From contig QJNS01000004.1 of the NCBI GenBank assembly GCA_004154925.1, forward strand, positions 186,001-250,000: a DNA stretch of 64,000 bases. Reading direction: 5' to 3'. Position numbers and translations under genes: made by a program. This document shows, one piece after another, positions 49,270 to 62,800 of the stretch. The notes below the pieces were generated by a model. It saw nothing but the letters and a program-made list of their open reading frames with translations. It did no database searches and was not told the DNA's origin. Every line of letters starts with the position of its first letter. Within the stretch, counting starts at the first letter, position 1. This stretch comes from Monosporascus cannonballus (lineage: Eukaryota > Ascomycota > Sordariomycetes > Xylariales).

Positions 49270-50640
49270 TTATGCCTTATTATTAGATTTTTGCTTAATA
49301 ATAATAATAATAATAATAATAATGCTTTTATTAATCATTTTCGCTTTTAATCATTTTTAAATTTGTAATAGGAATTCTTATTTTTTCGCGATTCTACTAC
49401 GATATTTTATAATAGAAAATTACGCCGCTTTGCCTTTTTGTACGCGAAATATTATTTGTCCAATATTTATTGTTAATATAAGCTTTTTATTTACTGTTAC
49501 GTGTTTATTAAAATCGATTTAGTTGTAATTTAATAAAAAGTTATAAAGGTTAACTGTAACGTAAACAGCCTTAATTATAGTATTAATATTTATATCAATC
49601 TTTTTTTAAAAATCCCGAACATATATTTTTATTTGCCAAATATTTTCTTAATCATATTTCGTAATTACGTATACCTTAAATCATAAAATCTTTTCGGCAT
49701 ACATAACTTAATTAAACCTGGGCTTATTTTGAAAAATAATATTATATTTTATAATTCGGAATAAGGATTTGCCTTTCGATCACGTTTTTAAAATCTTTAA
49801 ATAAATATTTATTTCTGATGATAACAAAATTCTTATAATTAATTAATTTATTAAATATTTTAATATTATTTATAAATTTTTTAACTTATTAATAGGTAAA
49901 TACATTTTTAATTGAAATCATAAATAATTAACATATTCGTTAATAATTTTCATCTATAATTCCTTTATACTTTTCTTTTAAACACGTTATTTATAATATA
50001 AATTTTAATATAAATATTATTAAATATTTCTACTACATTTTTAAATTATAAGAAAACTTTTTGTTAATTAAAACTTTCCGGAAAAAACCGTTATTAACGG
50101 ATTTAATAAAAATACATATTAATATGATAAGAATATTTAAGATTTCGTCAAACGTATAATAAATAATTTTATTCATTTTTATAAAATAATCCGAAATTAT
50201 TTAAATAAAAATACTTTAAATTATAATGTAAAAGAAAATTATTATTTTTTCCTTTACAGGAATCCGTAACGCCTTTAATACCGTATTCGTTAATAAATAA
50301 TTACGTAATATGTAATATGTATTTTAATTTATTTTCGTAATTTTTTGAAAATAATCGTTTATAAAACGTAATATTAGAAATATATATTTAGGGATTGTTT
50401 AATTATTAATATATATTTCGGTACGTTTTTTATTACGGCAATTAAGGACCGCGAAAAAAATAATAAAAGCGGCAAGTTATTTCTATTACCGGTAACGCGT
50501 TTTCGGTATTACTATTATAATTCCTGATCGGGAAAAACGATAAATTTTATTACTAAACTACAAAACGATAATTACGAAAATTTGAATTTATAATATTACC
50601 CGAATATTTAGTAAACCATGGCTTAAAGTTAGGGTAAGGC
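49270..50640 (-). pseudogene. HARBI1-type transposase relic (H2)
   Basis: Aligns over its length with the two halves of the H1 transposase region and, inverted, with H3. The order C-terminus left, N-terminus right is the same as in H1. Heavily RIP-mutated; it also contains a short (TAA)n run near 49300-49322. Confidence 0.65.
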
Positions 50641-50919
50641 TTTTAACGTAATTTATACGTTATTTATTAATAGCTTTAGAGGCAGTTCGTCAACTTTCAG
50701 CACCACTAACTTGTGGGGATTTAGAATTAGAATTAGTAAACCGTTCGTATCTTTCAGAACTAGCTATCCCCACCTTTTTTAGCTGAAAATGACTGGTTTT
50801 TCTTGGCATTTCTGGACTAATAAAATTTATTTAATATGCTGAAAAATGCTTATTTCAAAATCAGTTATTTTCGAAGTACTAAAGCTGCTGCTAAATAACG
50901 TATAAATTACGTTAAAAAC

Positions 50920-52200
50920 CTTACCTTAATTTAAAGCCATTTCTTTTGCTATATATCATAATAATATTATAAATTTAAACCTTTATAATTATTGTTCCGT
51001 TATTTCGTAATAAAACTTAATGTTTTTCGCGATTCAAAAATTATAATAATAATATCGAAAACGTATTATTATTAACGGAAAACATTTGTTATTATTAAAA
51101 TTTCTTTTACGGTTATTAATTATTATAATTATTATCGTATTAAAATATATATTAATAATTAAACCGGCTTTAAATATATATTTATAATATTACGTTCGAT
51201 ATATACTTAGTTTCGAAAAATAATAAAGATATATAAGGATACGTCTTAGGCGTTACGAATTTTAGAAAAAAAAACTTAATAATTTTTTATACCAGAGCTT
51301 AAAGTCATTCCGTTTAAATAGTTTCGGATCGTTTATTACCAATTTTACAAAATCTTAAATACCTTTATAATATTAATATATTCTATTATTAAATCCGTAA
51401 ATAATTATTCTTATTTTAAAATTGTTAATTAAATTTTTTTTATAATTTAAAAATATACTAAAAAATTAATAATATTTATTTTAACGTTCAAATCGAAAGT
51501 AACGCCTATAAGTGATAAATATAAAGGAGGTATAAAAAATTATTGACCAATATATTTATTATTTATAATTTCGTTAAAAAATTTATTTACGTATTTTTAA
51601 AGTAGACAGGTTTTACGAATAATATTAAAATATTTAATTATAAAACTTATTATAATAATTTCGTTATTTATAAAAATAAATATATTATTAATAGGCCAAA
51701 TCTTTTTTCGTATTATAAAATACAATGTTATTTTTAAAAGTAAACGTAAGCCGAATTAAAGCTATAAATTCCGGAAAAACTATATAATTTAAAATATACG
51801 TAATTGCGAAATATTATTAAAAAAGTTTTAGAAAATGGGTAAATATTTTTAAGATTTTTAGAAAATATCCTTTTTATATATATGTTAATAAAATAATTAA
51901 AGCGATTTACATTTTAATTAGTCTTTATAACTTTTTGTTAAATTACGGCAAAATTAAATTTAACGAATTCTTAAAATTAAAGAAAAAAACTTATATTAAT
52001 TATAAAACTTAAGCAAATAATTTAAGCGCGTGAAAAGGCAAGTCGGCGTATATTTTTTATAATAGGATATCATAATAAAATTACGAAAGAAATATGGAAT
52101 ACGTATTAGAAATTTAAGAAGAATTAAAGGCGAACATAATAAAATAGAAATATTATTATTATTATAAGTTAATTAAAAAAGGACTTATTATTAAGGCATA
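50920..52200 (+). pseudogene. HARBI1-type transposase relic (H3)
   Basis: Plus-strand counterpart of the H1 and H2 transposase regions. The YIIxNIRNCEILLKKF-like stretch near 51780-51830 corresponds to the conserved LRNIIEKVFG block. Full of stops; not functional. Confidence 0.65.
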
Positions 52201-52559
52201 ATAAATTAATTCATAAATACGAAAAAGTTTTTCATTTTTTAATTTTTTTGTTATGATAATTTAAAAAATTTTAAATTTAAAATATATTTATTTTATATAG
52301 AGATTTAATATTTTTGAAACTGGGATAATTTATATGTTATATTATAACAAAAGATGTTAGTTAAAAATTAATTTTAAGAAAAAAGTTCTTTTTTTATATT
52401 ATTTTCTTTTTACTATTTCCATTAGATTTATCATTTTACTATTTTTATAATTTTATATTCGTATTATTTTTATTATTTCCATTATTTTCCGTACTTAAAG
52501 AGCTCGTAATACCTTTATTATTATTATAAAGCATTTCTTTTTCGTTGTTTTCGCAGTAC

Positions 52560-52870
52560 TTGTCGCCCGAATCGTCAATTTCTTTAAAACCTTTAATTTA
52601 TCAACGTTTTAAATTATTATTTATGTCCATAAATATAATAATAAAACGGTTTTTATTCGCTTAAGCCTAGATAATATGAAATAACGTATCGTCGTTTAAT
52701 TTATTAATATAAATATGATTAAAAACTTTAAAAGTTATATTCATATTTAATCCGGCGTTTTTAATTATTTTTTCGGAACGAAATAATATTTCGGCGACGT
52801 TATTAAGGTTTTTTTTTATTATTATACTACCATATCTTTTAATCTTTTTCATTTTTTGTTGCGTCCCCGA
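52560..52870 (-). pseudogene. Harbinger ORF1 relic (H3)
   Basis: A 61-codon minus-strand frame (52667-52852) matches the H1 block (NVAEILFRSEKIIKNAGLNM, then NDDTLF). Persistence of this block in all three copies supports a real second Harbinger protein. The frame is open here only over the core. Confidence 0.55.
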
Positions 52871-54226
52871 ATTATTAACAAACTACCTACGAAAACAATT
52901 ATAGATATATTACAAAACGGAAATATTTTCGGCCTTTTTAACGGAATTAATTTTTAAACAGAATAAATAATAACGTTATCTTTTTTTAAGGCCAACAATT
53001 AATTCGCTTTTAGTTTTAATGAAAAATCTGAATATAACTTTTTAAAGTTTAATATGTTTTAAGAATTTATATTAGAAAAATTTCCTTTCGGAACAAACCT
53101 AAATAATAAGTAATTATTATTATATAATTTAATATAAGAAATATTATCCACCTTTAAGTAATTTCCTTATATTTTGGGTTTAGTCGTAAAAATTTAAAAA
53201 AGTTTATTTTAGCCGAAATTATTCATATTCTTTAAAATAAATTACATTTATATATGTTTCTAAAAATAAGTATATTTATTTTTTACTTATTCTTTCGTTA
53301 CAATAACTTTTTAAGTATCTAATGTTTTAATTACGGCTTAATAAATACGTTTTTTAATCTTATAAATCGGCATATTAAGTTTTTAATTAATTTCATTTTA
53401 ATCTATTTCAAAAAATATTATTATTTCGTATAAAGTTTACCAATAACGCTTATATAATTACATATTTTAAAATTCCTTTAAATTTTAACTTTTTTATAAA
53501 AATTCCGGATTTATAAATATATTAATAGCTTTAATAAAACGGTATGGGGTATAAATAATAATTAATAAACCTGGAAAGGTTTTTCTCAAATTTATATTAA
53601 TAAAATAATAATTATATTAAAAATAAAACATGGTTTTTTCGCGAAAATTCCGAAATCAAAAATATTCTGGTATTAATCGTTGATTTTATATAAAAATTAA
53701 ATTGTTTTACAAATATTTTTCGATATCTTTTATTTTCCAAATAAATTAATGCTTTTTTAATGAATATATTTTCGATTTTCTTTCGAATACGTTGCAAATA
53801 ATGATATTAATATTATATATATTATAAAACGATTACGATTTAATTATATTACGAAAAAACAAAGTTAATTAGAACTAAAGCCGTTTTTTAAAATCAACCG
53901 ATTAAAGCTAAACTTAAAACAGTTGAAAATTCAGCTTTAGCAGGTTTATTAGCGTTTTGTTGAACGACGGGGTTGGTACGGGCCTTAAGAATCAGATTCT
54001 GAAAGTTTACGAACTGCACCTTAGTTTTTCGATAAGTGCTGAAGCTAAAGTGGGGGATTTCCAACATGCTGATTAAACATAATTCGTCCAAGCCCGCCAA
54101 GAAGAACCAGCAATTTTCAGCAGAAAAAAGTGGAATTGCTGATGCTGAAAGACCCGAACGGTTTGCTGATTCTGATTCTGATTTCCCACAAGTCGGTGGT
54201 GCTGAAAGTTCCCGAACTTCACCTTA

Positions 54227-54982
54227 CCTAGAAAATTGCGGGAACATTCCGAAAGCTCCACGTTAATCCTCAGGTTTTGCCTTTTCTAATAATACTAAAA
54301 AAAAGAAAGTTATTATCTTCAATGCGTTGCTGATTTAATTGCAGGCGAAATAACAAAGGTAATATGGAAAATGGGGACGATTTGCTATGTAGTATGGGGT
54401 GTGAGGGTGTCCCAACTATTTTGTCCAGAGCTTGCCAGAGTCGCCAAGGTGATGCTTATTGGGGTTTCGGGTGTGAGCCTTAGATGGGAATATTGTGCCG
54501 TCTTAGGCGCCTTTCTTGGCTTACTTAATTCTATATAGACTTGGTAGGTAAGCATGGGCTTGACAAGATATGGACGCCTATATAATGAGCTCTCCGTAAT
54601 ACACATAGTTGATTTTATGGTGCGTAGCAAAGCATGCATCTAGACCCTCTTTATCACCTGAGCGGCAAATCTAGCAGATTACCCCAGGCTCTGTTATCCA
54701 TGTTTGTCTAGGCCCTAACTCTCTTATAGCATCCCATCAGACGATGGCGCAACTTTCGAGAGGATACACGTATCCACGCTGTCATTTCGCCGGATGTAAA
54801 GTAGAGCCCATGCAAGCTCTTATATCGGATGAATCAGTAATAATGACTTAAGACACGCCGAAGTTGCTAAGTATAAAATATATCGTGATCCAAAGCGCAA
54901 GACGCCTGCAGAGCCATTGCGGCGGTTCATATTAAGAATCTTCAGCTATCGATACTGTGTACGCCAATGCCCTCGTATTAGA
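54227..54982. other. downstream flank of the alcohol dehydrogenase gene
   Basis: Mixed composition with a Tc1-like end motif (TGTCCCAACTATTTTGTCC at about 54409-54427) lacking a visible partner. No gene recognised. It includes the 3' flank of the minus-strand ADH gene. Confidence 0.4.
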
Positions 54983-56257
54983 TCACATAGTCAAAACGCC
55001 CCTGAAGCGTACATTTCCAGAACTGCAATGCTCCATCGCCTCGGCGGCGTTGGACAGGGGGAACTTCTCGATGATGCACTGGACGCCGTGGTCCTGCGAG
55101 AACTTGATGGCTTCTTCCGAATCCAGTGCGTGTCCGCTGGGCCAACCGTGTACCGACGCGCCCTTGTTTATGAGCACGGCCGTGTCGAACTCGACGGGGC
55201 CCACGGGGGCGAGAATAACCAGCTTCCCCCCGGCCTGCAAGCCTCCAACGAGCGGACTGATGGCCTTGGGGTTTGGCGCGGTGGCGACGATGAGCGCCGC
55301 TCCTCCTAGCTCCTTGAGCTTAGAGACTGGATCCTGTTCGGCTGTGTCGATATATCTGTGTTGACCGAGGTCAGTAACTTCTCTTTCGCAACATTAAGAA
55401 GAGCTGGCTGGAATCCTAGGCCGGTCGGATGGGCGGGCTGCCTGCGCTCTGTGTGCTCCGAGCAGACCCTGATACCCAACGCATGCTTGCGGGGGTTCCC
55501 TGCCTTGGCATTACAGTGAGAAGTGGCTCGGAAGATTGCTTACGCGTGTGCTCCCAGCTGGTGCGCGAAATCTTTCTTCGAATTGCCGGAGCTGATGGCA
55601 ACGGTATGGTAGCCCATCTTATTCGCATACTGGATCGCGAGATGGCCGAGCCCCCCCACGCCCTGCACGGCCACCGTGTTTCCCTGCTCGACATGCATCT
55701 TGCGCATGGAGTTGAAGACAGTCACGCCGGCACAGAGCAGTGGCGCGACCTGTGCGGGATCAGCCTCTTTCGGCACCCGCACTACTGCCTCTTCTCGCAG
55801 CAGGACGTACTCTGCGTAGCCGCCGTCAAAGCTGACGCCGTTGACTTGGGCATTGTCGCACATCTGATACTGGCCGCGCGCGCATGGCCGGCAGGAGTTA
55901 TCATGGCCTGTGTACGAAGTTTCAGCACGAGGTTCCGGCGCGCAGGTTCTTGTAAAGGGCAGGGAGCGAACCGCCGTGCCAGGATCCCCCAACTCTTTCG
56001 CCGCCGGTGAACCGCGTGACATTCTCACCGATAGCTACAATGTCCCCGACCAGCTCGTGACCGGGAGTCCGAGGAAACACGTTGCCTAGAAAGCCACCCT
56101 GTTCGAAAATATCGGTGTGGCAGACACCACACGCGATAACCTTGACAAGGACTTGGCCGCGACCGGGCTTCTTCAGTTCGACATCCTTGACGACCACGGG
56201 CTGATTCGCCTTTTCGAGCACGGCGGCCTTGAAGGTCTTCGGTAGCGAAGCAGACAT
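54983..56257 (-). CDS. zinc-dependent alcohol dehydrogenase (MDR superfamily)
   Basis: NAD(P)-dependent medium-chain dehydrogenase for alcohol/aldehyde interconversion, probably cytosolic (no signal peptide). CDS complement(join 54983-55355, 55544-55907, 55972-56257), 340 residues. Intron 1 (64 bp) is in phase 1 and intron 2 (188 bp) in phase 2; both are GT-AG. Catalytic zinc: Cys46 (GVCHTD), His67 and Glu68 (PGHE), Cys154. Rossmann motif GVGGLG at 178-183. The structural-zinc loop has Cys101, Cys104 and Cys112 but lacks the usual fourth Cys, having HDNSC instead, as in some fungal relatives. The ATG at 56257 (MSASLPKTF) fits the family start; an upstream in-frame ATG at 56356 adds a non-conserved leader. 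No stop or frameshift is seen, so this is the second apparently intact gene of the window. Confidence 0.9.
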
Positions 56258-56374
56258 GATGTACACAAATGACGATGTCCAAGTGGTTCCCTGTAGAGTT
56301 TCGCACGGGAGCCGAATTTGGGAGTTAAATGCTGACGAGAACTGAGGAAATTCCAATTTTATCTCGGGCAGTCA

Positions 56375-56387
56375 TAGTTAATATATA
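56375..56387 (-). promoter_or_regulatory. possible TATA box of the ADH gene
   Basis: TTAATATATATTC about 120 bp upstream of the chosen start, read on the minus strand. Weak evidence on its own. Confidence 0.3.
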
Positions 56388-57276
56388 TTCTGCTGTTCCA
56401 TGTGATACAGTCTTCTTATCACCGAGTAAATCGGCATGTCGTCAAGACATTTAGTTTGCCCAATAGCAAAGAGCTGGGTAGATGCGACCTGCCTAGTGTA
56501 GAGCTAGTCGTAAATCCGTTACGGCTCCTTGAGAGGGCTTTGGGGGCATTCGGATCGGCCGGATCTTGCAGTAATGACCTTAGAAGCGGTTGACCGACAA
56601 CTTCGATTATATCCGTGGACCGCAGTTTGAAACTCCGATCCCAAACCAACTGCAAGCTCAGCAATTAGCGGATGGCATCACTTTTTCTTGATCAAATACA
56701 AGGCGACTGGTATGTCGTCGGGCGAGCACCACAGCTATGACATTGACTTTGAACGAGCTGTGATAGAAATTGCTATATACTTATAAGCTTACTGAATGAC
56801 CTCTAGGTTACAACCTAGTCCAATGAACATGCTTACCTACCTGTTTTCTTCTTTCTTCCTTGGTGAAAATTACTCAGTGGGCAAGATAACGGTAATGTTT
56901 CTCGGAGATGGAGTGTATGAATTTGGCACGCGCCTTGGCGGGCGAGTGTCTTGTTTCCTAGGGATGATCTGGCCGATCTTGGCGCGGTGATTTTCTGGTG
57001 GGGCAGAGGCCGCCAGTTTGACGAATATTCTACTCTTCCATATTCGAGCATTCTCCTGGCTTATTAAAAGCTGGTGTGGGACAGATCTCGGCGGCTAGGA
57101 ATAACACGAACACTCCTAACATCCATAGGAGAAACACGAGACCTCATTATTACTACTTGCAAAGTGGAATCCTTATCGCCGCCATAGACTTGTCCTGGTC
57201 TTTAAAAATGCGAGCGGACTGGTTTCCGAATATTGATAAAGTGTGACTCTCCAATTGACAAGCCGCACCCCGCTAA
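56388..57276. other. host DNA upstream of ADH, no recognised gene
   Basis: Normal composition. Frames of 60-80 codons on both strands (56402-56593 plus, 56419-56664 minus, 56833-57051 minus) overlap and are not recognised. No transposon ends seen until 57277. Confidence 0.4.
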
Positions 57277-57331
57277 GGGCTAGTTCTCAAACTTTCAGCA
57301 CCATTGACTTGTGGGGATTCAGAATCAGAAT
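57277..57331. mobile_element. Harbinger end fragment H4, cut by R5
   Basis: GGGCTAGTTCTCAAACTTTC then AGCACCATTGACTTGTGGGG matches the H1-H3 right terminus. It is preceded by TAA (57274-57276), a plausible 3-bp duplication. After 55 bp it is cut by the LTR of R5; the rest is outside the window. Confidence 0.75.
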
Positions 57332-57728
57332 TGTAACAAGCTAGGGGTTTAACCAACTATTAAACCTTAGTCGCACGGGTTTATGTTGGCAGGAGTATCG
57401 TGGGAATCTGAGTAATAAATGTAATAATCGTATTACGTTTCGTAATTCCAAAAATGTTTTGGGTAACGAATTATTATTGCAAGTTAAAGTTATTTAATTA
57501 TGGAAATAATAAGCATATATATCTTTATTTTAACTTAAAATATTTAAACGGCTTAAACCTTTAAGCCCGTTAAGCTTTTTAAATTCCTTTGCCGGTTTAA
57601 AGGGCTTAAGGTATTTGACATTTTAAAACCTTTAAGCCGGTTATATAAATTTTTGGCGGTAATCGGGATTTTGTTTTTTTCGTAAATCCGACCGTCCATA
57701 AAGAAATTAAGACAGTTAAGTTACAATA
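57332..57728 (-). repeat. 3' LTR of R5
   Basis: 397 bp. The outer ~120 bp are almost unmutated and the inner part is RIP-decayed. Confidence 0.88.
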
Positions 57729-59682
57729 CGACTTTCCTTTTTCCAAGATTTTTATTTGTAAAAATTAAGTTATTTATTTATTAATTTTGATACGCAATTT
57801 TTCTTTTTTTTATATTTGTTATATCGAATCGTAAAAAAAATGTTCGCTTTTGGAAACGTATTAACATTTTTGTTTTATCAGAATGTATTAAACGTTTTAA
57901 TTTTAAAATGTTTTTTTGTTTCCGTTATAAAAAAGAAGCACAAAATATAAAGCTATTCGGGGTTCCTTAAAATATACGCATTATATTTATTAAGGCAATT
58001 CCTGTAATATTTTTAATTTCTTAAAACTTAAATATCAAAAATTTTTAAATAAGGAAAATCGTTTAAAATAAAAAAAGAATTAGGTTCGTAAAACATTACG
58101 AACAGTTGCTAACAAATCAAACCGTTTGCAAAAACAAAGGCGATTATTTTGTTATCGTAATATCGAAATATTTTATTAAGGTATTAAAAATGCGGAAATT
58201 ATAAAGGAATTTAAGCGCTTAAAAAAGCAGAAATAATTAAATGTTACTGTTACGGTTATTACGTTAACGCAAATTACGGCCGTTTAGCTTAATATCCCGG
58301 TTATCAATTAATTAACTGTTAATTAAAATACGTCCGTTATTGTTAATAAAAGCTTTTTAATAAATATTAAACGTTAATAAAACTTTTAATAAGTTTTGAA
58401 GTATTTTCGGAATTTAAATATTTTTTAATTAGGTATTAAATAAATCCGTTTTGATTTTTCATATCGAAAATTTTGTTTATTTTATATATTTATTTATTTT
58501 TTATTTCCATATTGTGTTACGCCATATATACCTCAAGTATATTTATTATTAATTCGAATAAAAATGAGAAAAATTTAAATTAAATTTAATTTTTAATAAA
58601 ACATTTAATTAATTATTACTTTTCAAGATATCTCTGGCGATTTTATATAGACCGATATATTTGAAATTAAGTCTTTTTTTAGGATTTTTTATTTGAATGT
58701 TTTTTGTAACGGAAAAAACTATTTCCTTTTTTTCGAAAACCAATTTTTTTAACCCTTTTAAATAAAATATTTATTTATTTAAATTTATACGAATTTTAAT
58801 GCCGTTTTTATATTTTGATATAATTATCGTAGCTATTTGAATATAAAGTTTATTTTAATATTAATTAGTCCGTTATTACGTATTTCTTTGTAACTGTTTG
58901 AAATAAAACCATAAATTACGTTCGTTAATATTATGTGAATGTTTTTATAATAATTAATATTATAAGTTAATTACGCGATTAATAATATTTTAATTTATTT
59001 ATTTGATTCATAATTAATATAATATCGTAAACCAATGTTTAATTTTGGATTTATTCGTTTTATTTATTTACCTGCTTAAAATTTAAATACGAACATTAAC
59101 TTTTTATTTAAAATAATTTTTATTAATAATCCGTATGTAGTAAAAATATATTTTTAAAAAAATATTATTTATTAGACGTTTATATCTTTAGAACGTTATA
59201 AAAAATGAGAAACTTTCCTAAATCGATTGACAATTACGAAAATATTATTATACAAGATTTTTATAGTTAAATATTTTGATTTACAAAATTTGATAATAAA
59301 ATCCAATATAAATTAATATTATGGTCGTTTTGTACTTAATAATAACTAGAATATTCAATATAACTTATATAATCGAACCTTTACTTTGGCGTAAATATTG
59401 TATTATCGTATAATGTTTTATACCGTTAATTTTATTTTTTTAAAAAAATATAAAGGTTAAAACCGTTTTAAAGTTTTATAAATCTCTGGATGTCCGTATA
59501 ATTAATATTTGTATATTTTTCGTGTTAGAATGTTTTGGTAAATTTCTGAAATATATATTTTATTTGTTTTTTAGTTTTTTTAAAAAACCGTTACTATATT
59601 GTTAAAATTTTTAATGTATATCGAAATATACTGCCCGAATTATCGTAATTTTTCGTAAACGTAAATATCTTTTTATGGTTAT
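57729..59682 (-). pseudogene. pol relic of R5 (3' part)
   Basis: Aligns with the region right of the left LTR in R2 (about 22000-24070) and R3 (about 28950-31000). Minus-strand integrase-side sequence without open frames. Ends where the R6 LTR begins. Confidence 0.7.
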
Positions 59683-59869
59683 TGTAAAAGGCTTCACCTG
59701 AGCGGTCTGCAATCGGTTGCCAATAAGAATTTATTTTTTAGCTAAAGAGAAAAAAAAGGAAAATAAAAACACAGTTGTATATGTTCGCATATAAGGCGCT
59801 ACGCTAATGCTACTTGGTACCGGCGTTTATCCGGTACTCAATAATAGGGCTCCATATAGCCCCATTATA
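59683..59869 (-). repeat. 3' LTR of R6
   Basis: Inverse match of 43082-43268, the same length, and less RIP-damaged than the surrounding R5 sequence. Confidence 0.9.
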
Positions 59870-62800
59870 TTACCTTTTACCTTTCCCAAAAAGGATTAAC
59901 TTATCGCAGAATTAATAATTACATTAATTTTTAGCTTTTAATTGGTCCGAAATTCGGGAATTTATCGATTTTTAAATTAGGCCTAATTTAAGTAATTAAC
60001 TTTAAGCTAATTATACGTTAAATAGGCGTATATATAAAAACGTATTTACGTTTTTATCGGTTTTATATTTTCTTTTTTATTATAATAACTTAATTTGGTA
60101 AATTAATTTTTATTAATATTTTTGATAATGCTTTTATACGTTATAACGTTACGAAAATATTTCGCAAAAAAAACGTTTTATAGTTTCGGGCCTTTTTAAT
60201 AAGTCGGAATCCGTTAAAACTTTTCGTATATTACGTACTTACGTTATTTTGGACGAATATCTTATTTCCATTTATAATATATCTTATTTTATTTATGTAA
60301 CTCGTTTAGCCGAAAACCGAAATATATATTATTTAAATTAATAAAATATATAATTTATTTATATATTATTTATTTATTATTTCCAAAATGCTTATTATTG
60401 TAAATAAAAAAACGGTTTGTTATTAGGTTTGCGTTAATTATAATTATAAATATCCCGATATAAGTATTTTTTTTATTTTTATTTATATATTTTTTAACAT
60501 AATTTTTACGTAATTTACGGATATTCCCGAATTTCGTTAAACGGTCGATAAGCTTTATAAAATTACTTTTAATTACGATTACCGAAACCTCAATAAGTTC
60601 GTTTTTTTATGTATTTTTAATATTATTCCTTTACCATTAACCTTGGCTTAATAATTATCCGTATTTAAAAAAAAGAGGGTACCGAAATTTTACGTTTACG
60701 TTTTAAATTTTCGTATATCGTTTGTTCTGAAATAAATTTACGCCCTTAATTCCTAGTTTACGTATTACTTATATATAAATTAAATTACCGGTTTTGCCGG
60801 TTTTTCTGCTTAACATAATAAAAAACGTATTAAATATAAAAATAACAAATCCTATTATATAAATTTTTTTCCGATATTTTTATATTTTTTTATGCCGTTT
60901 ATTAATTTATGTTATAAATTAAATTAATAACCGTTAATAATTATATTATTAATATTTTCGAAAATTTAGGAATTATAATTTAGGTAATTAAACAAAAACT
61001 TTTGGTTTTGCCAAAATTTAATATAAATAAGGCTAAATAATCGTGCGTTTTAGATATATAATTTTCGCGTAATATCAACGTTATAAATTCGTAAAGTAAA
61101 TCGTTAAATATATAAGTTTTTAAAAAAATAATAATTAAATAATTTCTTAACCGGCATATTATTTCTATAATTTTTAAATTTTTTTAATATGTTTTATTCG
61201 TAAATAATAAGAACGTTATTTTTACGCTTATTTATGAATTATATGGGATTATTTTTAAGCGGTTTCCCTAAGTTTCCTATACCGCTTATGTGCCATCCGG
61301 CCGGTGTTTTTGGGCTGGACTTTTACCCGTCCGTTTTTGGATAACATATTGGATTTGGGGTCCGTTATTAATGGTTATATTGCCGAATTTTTTACGAATT
61401 GCTATAATACTGCCGTATTTGCGAACTTTTCGAACGGTTTTTAAATCGGTTTTACGTAACCTAATTATTTTCCTTAAATTTAACGTATAAAGCTTTTTTT
61501 TTATTTTTTTTGGTTTTGATTTAAAAGATATTTTCGATTTTAAATTCCGGTTTGTTATTTTTTTAAGGATAATAAAAAAAGGTTACGTATTTACGTTAAT
61601 TTGGGACAGTAAAAAATTATAATTTACGTATTTTAATAAATTAACGTAAAAATAAATATATATCTTTTTAAATTTATTTAATTTATTAATATAAAAATTA
61701 ATTATTTTAATTTTGAATATTTAATTTAAAATTATTTTAATTTTTTCGACGGCTAAAAAATAATAATATTTTTTAAAAATAATTAAATTTTATCGTTAAT
61801 TTTGTATTTTTCGATAAAAAAATAATCTTTATTTGTTATTTTTTTAGGTTTGCTAAGCCGTTACCCTTGGGGCTTAAGCGAATTTCGTACTTTTTCGCAA
61901 TTTTTTAACGAAATCTTTTGTTTTTATACGTAAATTTTTCTTAATTGCCGAATTATTTTTTATTTAGGGAATTGGATTAACGTAATATTTGTAAAATAAA
62001 AAGAAATGTAATTTTACTAAAATTATATTTTGGTTATTAATTATAAATATTATTTTTTAAAAAAACTTATTTTATTTTTATTATAAATACGTTACGAAAA
62101 TTGGTAAATAAATTAATATTTCCTAATTAAGTTTTTCCGTAATATTATCGGTTTTTAAGTAATATGCGGTAAAAAAATATTACTTTATTTTTATAATTTG
62201 TATAATCTGGTTTAACGTTTTCTTATTTAATTAATTTCTTTATTACTGATAATAACCCTAAAAAAGCATAAAATTTTTAAAATATTTTTACGAATAGTTC
62301 CGTATATATTTTTACGTTTATCGTATATATTATTTTTAACATTATTATTTTAAATGATTAGTATATTATAATTATTAAAAGTTATAAATGATATTTCAAA
62401 ATAATTAATAAGTCGGTTATAAAATCGATTAATATTTTGTTATAAAATCGTTTGAAACCCGGAAATAATTTAATAATTCTTTTTTATTTCTTAATATCTT
62501 TTGTGGCCGGATACGTTAGTATTCCTCTAAAATTAATTTATTATATAATATATACCCGGTTAAAAAAAGCTTCTCGAAAATATTATTATCGTAATCTTTT
62601 TGCTTAAGTAATTTATTATATAAAAATCGTAAATATTTTATATTAAGGCCGTTTTAAACAGCTTTTAATTTAAAATTTAACGGGATTTCCCAAATTAAAA
62701 AAAAGACTTAATATCTAAAATATATTTCGTAATTAATATTAGTAATTGTAATTTTGGAGGGAAATTACGTTTTTTAAAAGAATTTATTACTTTTAATTTT

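Larger units (their letters stand above)
50679..54020 (+). mobile_element. PIF/Harbinger element H3, inverted, inside H2
   Basis: Ends GAGGCAGTTCG and CGAACTGCACC, flanked by TTA (50676-50678, 54021-54023). 3342 bp, opposite in orientation to H2. It sits in the right subterminal region of H2, so two copies of the AACGTAATTTATACGTTATT motif face each other around 50646-50920. Confidence 0.9.
47305..54223 (-). mobile_element. PIF/Harbinger element H2, with H3 inside
   Basis: Ends GGTGAAGTTCGGGAAC and GTTCCCGAACTTCACC are perfectly complementary, flanked by TTA (47302-47304, 54224-54226). Without H3 and its duplication it is 3574 bp. Both subterminal regions retain the CTGATTCTGATTCTG-type motifs seen in H1. 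Confidence 0.92.

Noticed and set aside
55240..56028. Frameshifts in the alcohol dehydrogenase gene
   Set aside because: The apparent breaks are two GT-AG introns (55908-55971 and 55356-55543) whose phases restore HGGHDNSC and LGAHAYIDTA, so the gene is intact.
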